Notes under the pieces: model-generated | Databases searched by the model: none | What the model was told of the DNA's origin: nothing | Seen by the model: the letters and a program-made list of their open reading frames with translations, nothing else | Position numbers and translations under genes: made by a program | Part shown: positions 27,646 to 36,097 of the stretch, one piece after another | How positions within the stretch are numbered: the stretch's first letter is position 1 | How the letters are laid out: each line of letters opens with the position of its first letter | Assembly (NCBI GenBank): GCA_016860845.1 | Contig: BOKF01000012.1 | Location: 1-64,000 of the forward strand | Source: Chloroflexota bacterium | Lineage (GTDB): Bacteria; Chloroflexota; Anaerolineae; 4572-78; J111 | Length of the DNA stretch: 64,000 nt | Direction of reading: 5' to 3'

Positions 27646-28404
27646 TTACAAACGCACCCTAAAACCCTGCTCGTGCAGGTAGTGTTTGGCCTCCAGGGGT
27701 GTTTGTTGGGTAAAATGAAAGATGCTGGCGGCTGCCACTGCTGAAGCTTTTCCTTCCCGCAAAACTTGGACCATATCTTGATAATTGCTGGCCCCGCCGG
27801 AAGCAATGACCGGAACAGAAACGGCCTCGCAAACTCGCCGAGTCAGTTCGATATCGTAACCGGTCATCGTTCCATCGCGACCGACAGAGGTGAGTAAAAT
27901 CTCCCCAGCTCCCAATGCTTCCACCTCTTGGGCCAGGGCTACGGGGTCTTTACCGGTGGCTAAGGTACCGGCGTGGGTGTAAACCTCATAATTCCCATGG
28001 GGGTGGCGGCGGGCGTCAATGGAAACAACCACACACTGCGAGCCAAATTGATCGGCCGCTTGCCGGATCAACTCTGGCTTCTCAACGGCAGCGGTATTGA
28101 TGGCTATCTTGTCTGCTCCCACTTGAAGCAGATGGCGCACATGCTCTAAAGTTTTCACTCCACCGCCAACTGTCATCGGCATAAAACACTCGTCGGCCAG
28201 TTCATCCACGGTTTCGTAGTCAGGCGGCCGGTTATCACGCGTGGCGGTAATGTCGAGGAATACCAATTCATCCACCTCACGCATATTGTAAACTTTGATG
28301 GCCTGCATAGCGCTGCCTACTCGTCGCCAGGATTCAAAACTGATTCCTTTGACCAGCCCTACATCTTTGAATAACAGGGTCGGCATCACCCGAATCTTGA
28401 GCAT
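27646..28404 (-). CDS. HisF-like synthase subunit of a sugar amidation system (WbuZ type)
   Basis: A 252-residue TIM barrel related to the imidazole glycerol phosphate synthase subunit HisF. MPTLLFKDVGLVKGISFESWRRVG differs from the true HisF start, while FLDITATRDNRPP, MTVGGGVKTLEHVRHLLQVGADKIAINTAAVEKPEL and SVGRDGTMTGYD are kept. This N-terminal form belongs to glycan loci, where it acts with a HisH-like glutaminase and an N-acetyl sugar amidotransferase. The barrel probably channels ammonia. Its neighbours are exactly those two genes, with no other histidine gene, so it is not housekeeping HisF. Confidence 0.85.
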   Translation of the reverse strand: MLKIRVMPTLLFKDVGLVKGISFESWRRVGSAMQAIKVYNMREVDELVFLDITATRDNRPPDYETVDELADECFMPMTVGGGVKTLEHVRHLLQVGADKIAINTAAVEKPELIRQAADQFGSQCVVVSIDARRHPHGNYEVYTHAGTLATGKDPVALAQEVEALGAGEILLTSVGRDGTMTGYDIELTRRVCEAVSVPVIASGGASNYQDMVQVLREGKASAVAAASIFHFTQQTPLEAKHYLHEQGFRVRL

Positions 28405-28413
28405 GATCTGTTT

Positions 28414-29031
28414 CTATAATGACAAAAAATTCTTGAGAACCTGGAAACCCAACCGTTGGCTCTTCTCTGGGTGAAATTGAACGCCAAAAATCCAGCCTCG
28501 TTCTACGCCCGAAATGAACTCACCGCAGTAAGGCGTCCGCGCCAAAACTTCCGCTTCATTGGCACAGCAAACATGGTAACTGTGGACAAAGTAGAAATCT
28601 TTGCTGGCTGGAATGTTTCTGAACAGGGGCGAATCGTGGGTAAAATTCACTTCGTTCCAACCGATATGAGGAATACGGGTTTCTTGATCGAGCGACTGCA
28701 AGCGCCGTACTTCGCCTTCAATCCAACCAAGGCCGGCCGTTTCCTCAACTTCCCAGCCTTTAGTGGCTAACAATTGCATCCCCAAACAGATGCCCAGGAA
28801 GGGAATTTGTTTGCCGATCACCTGCTCGGGCAGAATTTCATCAAGCCCACGCTGCTTGATATTGCGCATGGCATCAGGAAAGGCGCCCACGCCGGGTAAA
28901 ATAATCCGGTTCGCCTGCTCTATATCTTTGGCTTGATCGGTCACTAGGGGGCTGCCGCCACATTCTTCGATGGCACGGGCAACCGAGTCGAGATTACACA
29001 TGCCATAATCGATAATAGCAACGGTATTCAT
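28414..29031 (-). CDS. HisH-like glutamine amidotransferase subunit (WbuY type)
   Basis: A 205-residue class I glutaminase. NTVAIIDYGMCNLDSVARAIEECGG opens the fold, the nucleophilic Cys is in PFLGICLGMQLLATKG near residue 80, and the catalytic His and Glu are in GVQFHPEKSQRLG near the C-terminus. It releases ammonia from glutamine for its HisF-like partner, encoded 9 bases downstream. It is 2 bases from the amidotransferase stop. The loss of other his genes nearby supports a glycan-amidation role. Confidence 0.87.
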   Translation of the reverse strand: MNTVAIIDYGMCNLDSVARAIEECGGSPLVTDQAKDIEQANRIILPGVGAFPDAMRNIKQRGLDEILPEQVIGKQIPFLGICLGMQLLATKGWEVEETAGLGWIEGEVRRLQSLDQETRIPHIGWNEVNFTHDSPLFRNIPASKDFYFVHSYHVCCANEAEVLARTPYCGEFISGVERGWIFGVQFHPEKSQRLGFQVLKNFLSL

Positions 29032-29033
29032 AG

Positions 29034-30212
29034 TTAATTTTCTGATCCGGTTACATTATCATAATTGATTTTTGTTAAATTTCCTTCCCTATCTTTGCAC
29101 AAGTTGCCCCGCGAGTCGCACTCGAACAATTTCTTGTTGGTAAAGCGGTCACACACCCGGATAAATTCGTCCAGGGTCAGATCAATTTCTTTGAGCACTT
29201 CCTCAATAGGAACGCCGAGGTAATACCAGGGAAATTTGCCGTCGTGCATTTTCACCATCTTGATGGCGTCTTGCCGGGAGAGGCGACCCCGCCGCACATG
29301 CAAGCAGGCCAGGTCGGTGGCCCGGCCAAAGGCGTATTTCAAAAACTTGAAGTAGTCGTGAATACCGGTCTGGACATTATCCAGGTTTTCATAGTTGACC
29401 AGCGAACCTTCCACGGGCTTGTGATAAGTTTTGAACCCGTGCGCTTGCGAAATCAGGGCATTACCATAGCCATCCCACGGTAAATAGTAACCGAGGAAGA
29501 TGCCGGTCACTCCAACCCGCTGTAACTCTTCATCGGAAGGGTAGGTATACTGGATCAGATGTTTGGCTTCAATGCCCTCCTGCCCCACCAGATCGGAAAC
29601 GCGCAGCCCCAATAGGCCGCCAAATTCTTCCAGCCAGCGTCGGGTCAAGACGTTGTTCTCAGCCGCCACGGCAGGACCGCCATATTCATTTTGGGAATTC
29701 TCGCCCCAAACCAGAAGAGGAATATTCATTTGCACGGCGATACGAATTGGAATCGTAAAAATCGTTGCATGCTCCGGCCAGGAAATATCGCCCACCTGGG
29801 TCAAGGCCAGCCGATTGATTTTACGCCGGACAATCGGATTGGCGGAAACTTCGATGTAATCCACGCCGAGCCGTTTCAGATTTTCAATATTATGCCGGCC
29901 TATATCAGACAACATATCGGTAGTAGCGGTCACACACAGAGGATTCATGCCCAGTTCTAACATGCGGATGGCTTGATAATGGCTATCTTTACCGCCACTA
30001 ACCGGGATAAGGCAATCATAATTGCTGCCATTTTTGGAGCGATAGCGGTCGAGAACGGCTAATAATTCGTGTTTACGTTGGTCCCAATTCATCTCTCGAC
30101 GACGCTCAAAACTGCGGCAGGCGCTACAAACGCCTTCGGCGTCAATGTAGAGGTCGGGTTTCGTTTCGGGCATCACACAGCGGTGGCAGTATTGAATATA
30201 GCGTTTGGCCAT
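29034..30212 (-). CDS. N-acetyl sugar amidotransferase (WbpG/PseA type)
   Basis: A 392-residue ATP-pyrophosphatase-fold enzyme. A zinc site is suggested by CHRCVMPETKPDLYIDAEGVCSACRSFE at residues 9-36 (CxxC pairs). The PP-loop CLIPVSGGKDSHYQAIRMLELG lies near 65-86. Later segments, PLLVWGENSQNEYGGPA and YLPWDGYGNALIS, match the N-acetyl sugar amidotransferase family. It activates the acetamido oxygen with ATP and installs nitrogen, giving an acetamidino group, as WbpG and PseA do. HisH- and HisF-like subunits are encoded immediately downstream. This implies the sugar is made in an amidated form. Confidence 0.88.
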   Translation of the reverse strand: MAKRYIQYCHRCVMPETKPDLYIDAEGVCSACRSFERRREMNWDQRKHELLAVLDRYRSKNGSNYDCLIPVSGGKDSHYQAIRMLELGMNPLCVTATTDMLSDIGRHNIENLKRLGVDYIEVSANPIVRRKINRLALTQVGDISWPEHATIFTIPIRIAVQMNIPLLVWGENSQNEYGGPAVAAENNVLTRRWLEEFGGLLGLRVSDLVGQEGIEAKHLIQYTYPSDEELQRVGVTGIFLGYYLPWDGYGNALISQAHGFKTYHKPVEGSLVNYENLDNVQTGIHDYFKFLKYAFGRATDLACLHVRRGRLSRQDAIKMVKMHDGKFPWYYLGVPIEEVLKEIDLTLDEFIRVCDRFTNKKLFECDSRGNLCKDREGNLTKINYDNVTGSEN

Positions 30213-30230
30213 AGTTGTCTCCTTAGAGGT

Positions 30231-31424
30231 CTATCTACGATAGGCAGTGATGACTTTGTGGCAAGCAGTAATAACATCCTCCACATCTTCATCGCGCATA
30301 GCTGGAAAAATGGGTAAAGAGATTATCTGCTCATAAGCAGCCTCGGCTACCGGGCAGTCTCCAGGACCGGTGTTGAAACGCTGGCGATAGAAGGGATGGA
30401 GGTGAACGGGTATGTAATGGACATTGACGCCAATCCCTTCGGCTCTTAGGGCCTTGAAGACCATAGCCCGATCAACCCGTAACTGCTCCAGGTCGAGCCG
30501 AACAACGTAGAGGTGATAAGCATGATGGATATTTTGAAGCCGTTTCAGGGGAAGAATGGCCGGGATTTTGGCAAAGGCAATATCGTAGCACCGGGCAATT
30601 TCCTGGCGGCGGATTACCCAGGCGGGTAACTTGTGTAGTTGGCTTAAGCCAAGAGCGCATTGGATATCGGTTAAGCGGTAGTTGTAGCCCAGGTCAACCA
30701 TCTCGTAAAACCACGAACCCTGCGCCTCGCGCTGGCGGTGGTCGCTGGTAATCCCGTGATTGCGGAAAATCCGCATCCGCCGGGCCAGTTGAGGATCATT
30801 GGTGGTGATGAGGCCGCCTTCGCCGGTAGTAATAGGCTTAACCGGGTGTAGGCTGAAGGTACTCAAATCGGCCAATGATCCAACCGGGCGTCCTTGATAA
30901 CTCCCCCCCAAAGCATGGCAGGCATCAGCCACCAGGGTCAGGCCGTGTTGTTGGGCGATGCTCCATAAGGAGTCATAGTCGCACGACTGTCCGGCATAAT
31001 CAACGGCAATAATCGCTTTAGTGCGGGGAGTAATTTTGGCTTCTACTTGGGTCGGGTCGAGTAAAAGCGTTTCTGGATCTACATCGGCAAAGACAGGGAC
31101 CCCGCCCTGGAAAACCACACAGTTGGCGCTGGCGGCAAAGGTCATGGCTGGCGTAATCACCTCATCTCCCGGCCCGATGTTCAGAGCGTACATGGTCGCA
31201 TGCAGTGCCGCAGTGCCGTTGCTCACTGCTACTGCTTCCTTTACACCAACGAGCTCAGTAACGGCTTGTTCAAATTCAACTACAGTAGGACCGGTGGTCA
31301 ACCAATTACCTTGTAGCACCTGAACCACCGCCTCGATATCAGCCTTATCCACTTGCTGGCGACCATAAGGAAGCAAGGTCGAACGGATTGGCGTACCCCC
31401 CTCAATCGCTAGTTGGGTCATCAT
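30231..31424 (-). CDS. pseC: UDP-4-amino-4,6-dideoxy-N-acetyl-altrosamine transaminase
   Basis: A 397-residue PLP aminotransferase of the DegT/DnrJ/EryC1 family. Diagnostic stretches are LPYGRQQVDKADIEAVVQVLQGNWLTTGP at residues 18-46, AVSNGTAALHATMYALNIGPGDEVI near 80 and DACHALGGSYQGRPVGSLADLSTFSLHPVKPITTGEGG around 165-200, whose Lys (HPVKPITTGEGG) carries PLP. The opening LPYG...WLTTGP motif is that of PseC. It transfers an amino group from glutamate to C4 of the PseB product. It overlaps pseB by 4 bases. Confidence 0.9.
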   Translation of the reverse strand: MMTQLAIEGGTPIRSTLLPYGRQQVDKADIEAVVQVLQGNWLTTGPTVVEFEQAVTELVGVKEAVAVSNGTAALHATMYALNIGPGDEVITPAMTFAASANCVVFQGGVPVFADVDPETLLLDPTQVEAKITPRTKAIIAVDYAGQSCDYDSLWSIAQQHGLTLVADACHALGGSYQGRPVGSLADLSTFSLHPVKPITTGEGGLITTNDPQLARRMRIFRNHGITSDHRQREAQGSWFYEMVDLGYNYRLTDIQCALGLSQLHKLPAWVIRRQEIARCYDIAFAKIPAILPLKRLQNIHHAYHLYVVRLDLEQLRVDRAMVFKALRAEGIGVNVHYIPVHLHPFYRQRFNTGPGDCPVAEAAYEQIISLPIFPAMRDEDVEDVITACHKVITAYRR

Positions 31425-32404
31425 GTCTCATCTATCATTTGCTGAAGTTCATCAGCCCCAAGCCACCAGCTATTTGTATCGCTAGAAAACTGGACTCCCT
31501 CGGCCATAGGCCGAGCTTGTTCATAAGCGGCCTGCTCCCACCAGGAATGAACGGGTTGTACCAGGTACATATCATCAAATTCCAGGGTGTACCGCGACTC
31601 ATCGAGCGAAATCAACATCTCGTGCAATTTCTCCCCTGGTCGAATGCCGATGATTTTTCGCTCACATTGGGGGGCCATCAAGTCGGCCAGATCTGTCATA
31701 CGCATGCTAGGAATTTTGGGTACAAATACCTCACCGCCGCGCATAAACTCAATACATCTGATCACAAAGCGAACCCCTTGCTCAAGCGTAAGCCAGAAAC
31801 GAGTCATTCGTTCATCCGTTAGGGTGATGACCCCTGTTTCTCGCTGCTGTTTAAACAAAGGGATCACGCTACCCCGGCTCCCGACCACATTCCCATAGCG
31901 GACACAGCTAAAGCGAGTACCTTCCTGTCCGGAATAGGAATTGGCCTGCACAAAAAGCTTTTCGGCTACGAGCTTGGTTGCGCCGTACAGGTTAATCGGA
32001 TTTACGGCTTTATCGGTGCTTAAGGCCAAGACCTTCTTAACCCCAACATCAATCGTTGCATCAATTATATTTGTTGCGCCGTTGATATTAGTTTTGACGG
32101 CTTCTATAGGATTATACTCGCAGGCCGGTACCTGCTTAAGCGCAGCGGCATGTACCACAATATCAACCCCGTTCATGGCCCGGCAGAGGCGGTCTTTATC
32201 GCGTACATCACCAATGAAATACCGAATACGCGAGTCAGGCTGCGCATCATCGTAGATTTGGCGCATTTCGTGCTGTTTTAATTCATCCCGACTATAAATA
32301 ATGAGTTTTTTGAGGGGATAATCATGCAATATAATTTCGGCAAATTTCTTACCAAAGGAACCAGTACCACCAGTGACTAATATCGTTAGGTCTTGCCAGT
32401 TCAT
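31421..32404 (-). CDS. pseB: UDP-N-acetylglucosamine 4,6-dehydratase (inverting)
   Basis: A 327-residue short-chain dehydrogenase-fold enzyme that starts pseudaminic acid synthesis by dehydrating UDP-GlcNAc with inversion at C5. The NADP motif is VTGGTGSFGKKFAEIIL near residues 10-26, YSRDELKQHEMRQIYDD and YFIGDVRDKDRL follow, and VHAAALKQVPACEYNPIEAVKTNI is the PseB/FlaA1 hallmark. The catalytic region is ALSTDKAVNPINLYGATKLVAEKLF (Asp-Lys and YxxxK). It lies directly after the regulator gene (21-base gap) and heads the structural genes. Confidence 0.92.
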   Translation of the reverse strand: MNWQDLTILVTGGTGSFGKKFAEIILHDYPLKKLIIYSRDELKQHEMRQIYDDAQPDSRIRYFIGDVRDKDRLCRAMNGVDIVVHAAALKQVPACEYNPIEAVKTNINGATNIIDATIDVGVKKVLALSTDKAVNPINLYGATKLVAEKLFVQANSYSGQEGTRFSCVRYGNVVGSRGSVIPLFKQQRETGVITLTDERMTRFWLTLEQGVRFVIRCIEFMRGGEVFVPKIPSMRMTDLADLMAPQCERKIIGIRPGEKLHEMLISLDESRYTLEFDDMYLVQPVHSWWEQAAYEQARPMAEGVQFSSDTNSWWLGADELQQMIDET

Positions 32405-32425
32405 AACACCTCACCAAGTTAGAAA

Positions 32426-32932
32426 TCACTTGTTATTTTGTTGATTTAGTTCCAATTTATCTCCCGGCCAATCCAACACTGTCTTAAACCCTTCCACCCT
32501 GAACACCGGATAAACCCGATCTATCTCCGACTTGACCTTAACGTGCGCCTCTAAACAGGTCAGGTGAATAATATCGGCTAGGTCGTTATCGCCTTCAATA
32601 CAGACGGTATCGTACCCTGCTTGCTTAACCTGATCGAGTAACTCTTTTGAGGTCTCCCGTGTCTCTCGATACCAATGCAACGAGGCTTGCATAAAAGAAG
32701 TCGTTAAGTGAGCCTTTTCCGCCAGTCCCTTGGGTGTGAGCAGGTAACGCAACCGGCGGCGCTGCATTTGAGTCACCTTGATATAGCCTTTGTTAATCAA
32801 CCGTTTGAGATACCAATTGACGCTGCCAACCGCCACTCCTAATTGAATAGCTAAATCGGCCTGGGTAGTATCTGGATTTTCTTCGATGTGATTTAGAATC
32901 TCTAAGTCGTAATTTTTGGACTGTTTCACCAT
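32426..32932 (-). CDS. Winged-helix regulator, EPS-associated MarR-like
   Basis: A 168-residue DNA-binding protein, first gene of the polysaccharide operon. The helix-turn-helix is seen at about residues 15-50 (NPDTTQADLAIQLGVAVGSVNWYLKRLINKGYIKV), followed by a basic wing QMQRRRLRYLLTPKGLAEKAHLTTSFM. This matches the EPS-associated MarR-like family found at the head of exopolysaccharide loci. The extra C-terminal ~70 residues (AGYDTVCIEGDNDLADIIHLTCLEAHVKVK) look like a small Rossmann-like domain that may sense a ligand or nucleotide sugar. A perfect inverted repeat lies 11 bases upstream of its start, so autoregulation is likely. Confidence 0.8.
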   Translation of the reverse strand: MVKQSKNYDLEILNHIEENPDTTQADLAIQLGVAVGSVNWYLKRLINKGYIKVTQMQRRRLRYLLTPKGLAEKAHLTTSFMQASLHWYRETRETSKELLDQVKQAGYDTVCIEGDNDLADIIHLTCLEAHVKVKSEIDRVYPVFRVEGFKTVLDWPGDKLELNQQNNK

Positions 32933-32943
32933 ATTTTCGGCAG

Positions 32944-32982
32944 TTATAATTCAAGAATTGAATTTCATTACTTGAATTATAA
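32944..32982 (-). promoter_or_regulatory. Probable operator: 12-bp perfect inverted repeat
   Basis: TTATAATTCAAG (32944-32955) and CTTGAATTATAA (32971-32982) are perfect inverted copies 15 bases apart. A further TTGAA half-site lies between them (32958-32962). The distal arm contains the probable -10 box and the proximal arm ends 11 bases before the regulator start codon, so a bound dimer or tetramer would block transcription. Confidence 0.65.
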
Positions 32983-33003
32983 ATGATAATAACAGAAAAA
33001 CAA
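32976..33003 (-). promoter_or_regulatory. Probable promoter of the polysaccharide operon
   Basis: On the minus strand TTGTTT (32998-33003) and TATAAT (32976-32981) are 16 bases apart. The -10 lies inside the distal arm of the inverted repeat. The start site would fall near 32969. This would be the head promoter of a run of closely spaced or overlapping genes down to about 12.9 kb or beyond. Confidence 0.5.
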
Positions 33004-33285
33004 ATATGACCAAAGGACTATACCCGTTGTACAAGTAAGGGAGGTTGGCGAGTAACTATAGAATACAACAAAAGGAGCAATGAAGAGAAGAGGCAAAAGT
33101 CACTAACCAAACCAGTCATAAGCCCTCTATGGCTTTCCCTAAAGTCACATTCGATGAGGGCGATAGGTCAACTAGGAAACCACCGTAAAGGTCTGGGAAC
33201 ATGGGGGCAGATAATACTTTAGCCAACCCTCCAATCTCTCAGGCTGTTATTCTTAAAAAGCTAAATTCAGTACCACAGGTCGGGT
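33004..33285. other. Intergenic region without a recognisable gene
   Basis: No convincing reading frame or known riboswitch is seen. A small hairpin AAGCC-GGCTT (33120-33124 with 33131-33135) is present. The stretch separates the polysaccharide operon from the epimerase gene and probably holds further upstream control sequence. Confidence 0.5.
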
Positions 33286-34206
33286 TTATATTGTAACCAG
33301 GTATTTCAAGCCGGCCTCAAGCGTGACTTGAGGCTTCCAACCCAGGATGGCCTTGGCTTGGCTGGAGTCAGCGTAGGAGTGCAAAACATCGCCGCTGCGG
33401 GCGGGGCCGTAGGTAGGTGTCACCTCACACTCAAAAATCTGGCGCAGCGCTTCAAAAAGTTGCCGGATACTGACCGGGTAACCTGTGCCAATATTCAATG
33501 TGTTACCAGCGGCCTGAGGTACTGTGGCGGCCAGAAGATTGGCCTGAACCACATCTTCCACAGACACAAAATCACGGGTTTGTCGGCCATCGCCGAAGAT
33601 GGTAGGAACCGCTCCTTGCGATAATTTATCCACAAAAATAGAAATAACCCCAGAATAGGGCGAAGAGGGATCCTGCCTTGGCCCAAATACATTAAAGTAG
33701 CGTAAGACCACTGTTTCCAGGCCAAAAGCCTCCCAAAAAATTTGGCAATAGTGCTCGGCGGCTAATTTGCTGACTGCATAGGGTGACTTGGGCTGGGGAC
33801 GCATCGTTTCAGTTTTAGGTAGGGTAGGGTCATCGCCATAAATCGCACAGGTAGAACTTAATACCAGGCGGCGAACCCCGGCTGTTCTCGCGGCTTGGAG
33901 CAAATTCAAAGTTCCCAACGTGTTGATCAGTTCCGTCTGGGCCGGCTCAGCCATAGAGTGGGGCACAGAAACGATGGCGGCAAGATGGAAAACAACCTCC
34001 ACCCCGGCGACCGCTCGCGCGACGGTTGCTTGATCTTCAATAGTGCCTTCAACAAATTCAATCTGATCCATGACCCCGGCCAAGTTAGCCCGGCGCCCGG
34101 TTGATAGATTGTCCAGCACCCGCACTTGCTGCCCCTGCGCCAATAACACCTCAACCAAATGCGAGCCGATAAAACCTGCACCGCCGGTAACGAGACAAAA
34201 CGCCAT
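33286..34206 (-). CDS. NAD-dependent sugar epimerase/dehydratase (UDP-glucose 4-epimerase-like)
   Basis: An extended short-chain dehydrogenase of about 306 residues. VTGGAGFIGSHLVEVLLAQG carries the NAD motif at the N-terminus, VVFHLAAIVSVPHSM follows, and SSTCAIYGDDPTLPKTETMRPQPKSPYAVSKLAAEHY near 120-155 contains the Ser and YxxxK catalytic residues. RYFNVFGPRQDPSSPYSGVI is typical of UDP-glucose/GlcNAc 4-epimerases. It could feed the polysaccharide locus, but it is separated from it by 353 bases and a promoter. ATG at 34206 is preferred to a GTG at 34218. It follows ResB with only one base between stop and start. Confidence 0.85.
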   Translation of the reverse strand: MAFCLVTGGAGFIGSHLVEVLLAQGQQVRVLDNLSTGRRANLAGVMDQIEFVEGTIEDQATVARAVAGVEVVFHLAAIVSVPHSMAEPAQTELINTLGTLNLLQAARTAGVRRLVLSSTCAIYGDDPTLPKTETMRPQPKSPYAVSKLAAEHYCQIFWEAFGLETVVLRYFNVFGPRQDPSSPYSGVISIFVDKLSQGAVPTIFGDGRQTRDFVSVEDVVQANLLAATVPQAAGNTLNIGTGYPVSIRQLFEALRQIFECEVTPTYGPARSGDVLHSYADSSQAKAILGWKPQVTLEAGLKYLVTI

Positions 34207-34207
34207 C

Positions 34208-35521
34208 TTAAAAATCACCCTCCTTGTTCAATTGCTTGGCTAAAAATTGAGGCATCTCGGATGCCGAGTCGAATTTCTCGACCACGCCGTAAAGTTGCCC
34301 ACCCCGCCCTTTGACCTCTGGAATGATCCAGACTTGGAGGGGCGGTTGAATGAAAATGAAAACACCGGCCACCAAGATGAAACCTAATGCCAGCCCGTAA
34401 AGCGGCAAGGCTGGGTCACGATAGCCGAGCACCAATAGATTGGAGTTAAGAGACATGATAATTGTCAATCCTTCAATGATGAAGGGTTTTCCCGCCTGGA
34501 CCTTGATTTCTTCCATGGGGGCCGGCTCTGAGCCATGCCGGACTTTGACCTCGAAGAGTTCCGGGTTGTTGGGATCAGGCACAATTTGGAAGGCCAAACC
34601 TGCCGCAGGAATTAGAAAATAAACCGGTGTGTCAGCTCTAGCCAGGGGGAGGTGCAGTCGCTCGGCGGGAAAAAGATTTTCTTGAGAAGGGATCAAGCGC
34701 AGGAGTGTGCCTGTTTCATCCCGCGCCTCGATGGTCAAAGCCGGCTCCATCGCCCGTGGCCAGAACAGAGTATTCCTGAAAAAGGTGGGCAGATAAAGCC
34801 GCCAGGTTAAGCTCGATGGCTCCGCACCTTCAGCCGTAAAGTCCACCTGACCAATCCGCTGGTCGGGGTCAACTTCCTTTAACTCAAACTGGCCCTCAAG
34901 GAGAGAGTTGCTAATAGATTCAAGCGGCCACAGTGTTAAAGTATCACTTTGCAGAAAAAAATGACTAACCACCAGGCCGCTAATCCCGACGAGCAGGCCG
35001 GCGTAAAAAAGGGCCGGTCCAAACCAGGCCCAGCGCCGCCGCGCTGCGCCGATCAAGCGTGGCTCTGCTTCGAGGGGGGGATAGAGGTAAAAACCCTGGG
35101 TGGTCAGCGATGCCCTGAGTTCATCCAAAAAGGTATCGGGAGATTTGGGCAAACGAGTGGATTGCTCAACCCGCCGGGCCAGGGGGTGCTGCCGGCTAAG
35201 GCTGGGCATGCGGGCTTGCAGCCGCGGCCAGGCGGCGGCTCCGTAATCGGCCAGAGCAATTAAGCTGTTCAGCAATAACAGCCCCAGCGGCAGCCAGAAC
35301 CACAGCGAGTCAAGTAGACGAGCAAAACCCAGTGAGTAGAACAGTTCTCCCCATGACTGCACTGCTGCTGGCAGGTTGGACACCCAGGCTTGACGGGTGG
35401 CAGGGGTCGTTACCGGGTTGGCCTGTTGGGGAATAACCAGGCTCAAACCTGCCACTGCTCCTAAAACTAGCAGCAATATCCCGGTCGCACGCGGACTGCG
35501 CAGACCGTACCAGATAGACAT
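34208..35521 (-). CDS. resB: ResB-like cytochrome c biogenesis protein
   Basis: A protein of about 437 residues with a start at ATG 35521 (MSIWYGLRSPRATGILLLVLGAVAGLSLVIPQQ). Three hydrophobic helices near the N-terminus (residues ~13-30, ~72-92, ~160-182), a large extracytoplasmic beta-rich domain and a final helix near 385-410 match ResB/Ccs1 of system II cytochrome c maturation. ResB works with ResC/CcsA to pass haem to apocytochrome. No resC lies in the window. The in-frame extension upstream of 35521 overlaps the metallopeptidase gene and reads unlike protein, so it is excluded. Confidence 0.82.
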   Translation of the reverse strand: MSIWYGLRSPRATGILLLVLGAVAGLSLVIPQQANPVTTPATRQAWVSNLPAAVQSWGELFYSLGFARLLDSLWFWLPLGLLLLNSLIALADYGAAAWPRLQARMPSLSRQHPLARRVEQSTRLPKSPDTFLDELRASLTTQGFYLYPPLEAEPRLIGAARRRWAWFGPALFYAGLLVGISGLVVSHFFLQSDTLTLWPLESISNSLLEGQFELKEVDPDQRIGQVDFTAEGAEPSSLTWRLYLPTFFRNTLFWPRAMEPALTIEARDETGTLLRLIPSQENLFPAERLHLPLARADTPVYFLIPAAGLAFQIVPDPNNPELFEVKVRHGSEPAPMEEIKVQAGKPFIIEGLTIIMSLNSNLLVLGYRDPALPLYGLALGFILVAGVFIFIQPPLQVWIIPEVKGRGGQLYGVVEKFDSASEMPQFLAKQLNKEGDF

Positions 35522-35606
35522 GGTCAGGTTGGAGATTTGCCCGTGAAAGCTAGAGACAAAAGCTTTCGAGTTTGGAATTAACAAGCTGTAAATATCAATC
35601 GAAAAT

Positions 35607-35987
35607 CTAATAAGCGCCCAATTCTTCCAGCCGCTCATCGCTGATGCCGAAATAGTGGGCAATTTCATGTTTGACCGTTTGCTGGACTTCAGCAACGACT
35701 TCTTCCGGCGTATCGCAGACCTCGGCGATGCAGCCGTGGTAGAGGGTGATTGTATCCGGCAGGACCATCCCGTAATCACCACTGCGCTCGGTCAAGGGGA
35801 TGCCTTGATACAATCCCAACAGCAGTTCATCTGGTTCAAGCCCGGCCTCTTCTAACTCTTCCTCTGTCGGCCAATCAGCAATGAGGACTTCAATATTTTG
35901 CAGCCGGTCTTTGAAAAATGTCGGCAGTTCCTCCAACGCCTGTACTACCAGGGCTTCAAATTTCTTGGCGCTGATTTTTACAGGCAT
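35607..35987 (-). CDS. Small zincin-like metallopeptidase family protein
   Basis: A 126-residue protein of the short metallopeptidase family common in Actinobacteria and Chloroflexota. The zinc motif HEIAHYFGISDERLEELG (HExxH with a downstream acidic ligand) is near the C-terminus, preceded by PDTITLYHGCIAEVCDTPEEVVAEVQQTVKHE. The N-terminal half (FEALVVQALEELPTFFKDRLQNIEVLIADWP) is typical for the family. No signal peptide, so it is cytoplasmic. GAAGGG precedes the ATG. The substrate is unknown. Confidence 0.87.
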   Translation of the reverse strand: MPVKISAKKFEALVVQALEELPTFFKDRLQNIEVLIADWPTEEELEEAGLEPDELLLGLYQGIPLTERSGDYGMVLPDTITLYHGCIAEVCDTPEEVVAEVQQTVKHEIAHYFGISDERLEELGAY

Positions 35988-36097
35988 GCGGCTATCCCTT
36001 CTTTTTTGCTTGACAGTGTGCCGGCCGAGAGTTGGAAAGTCGCCGGGAAGGGGCGGAAGGAGGCGGCGAGTGGGGAATAATTTGGGTTGATTTGAGA

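Noticed and set aside
27646..29031. Histidine biosynthesis genes hisF and hisH
   Set aside because: No other his genes are present, the HisF-like N-terminus is the glycan-locus type and an N-acetyl sugar amidotransferase is adjacent.
33004..33285. Possible cyclic di-GMP or other riboswitch before the glycan operon
   Set aside because: Only a short AAGCC-GGCTT hairpin is visible; the conserved loops of GEMM-type or other known riboswitches are not found.
35522..35782. N-terminal extension of ResB
   Set aside because: The 87 extra residues overlap the metallopeptidase gene in another frame and do not look like a signal or domain; the ResB pattern starts at MSIWYGLRSPRATGI.
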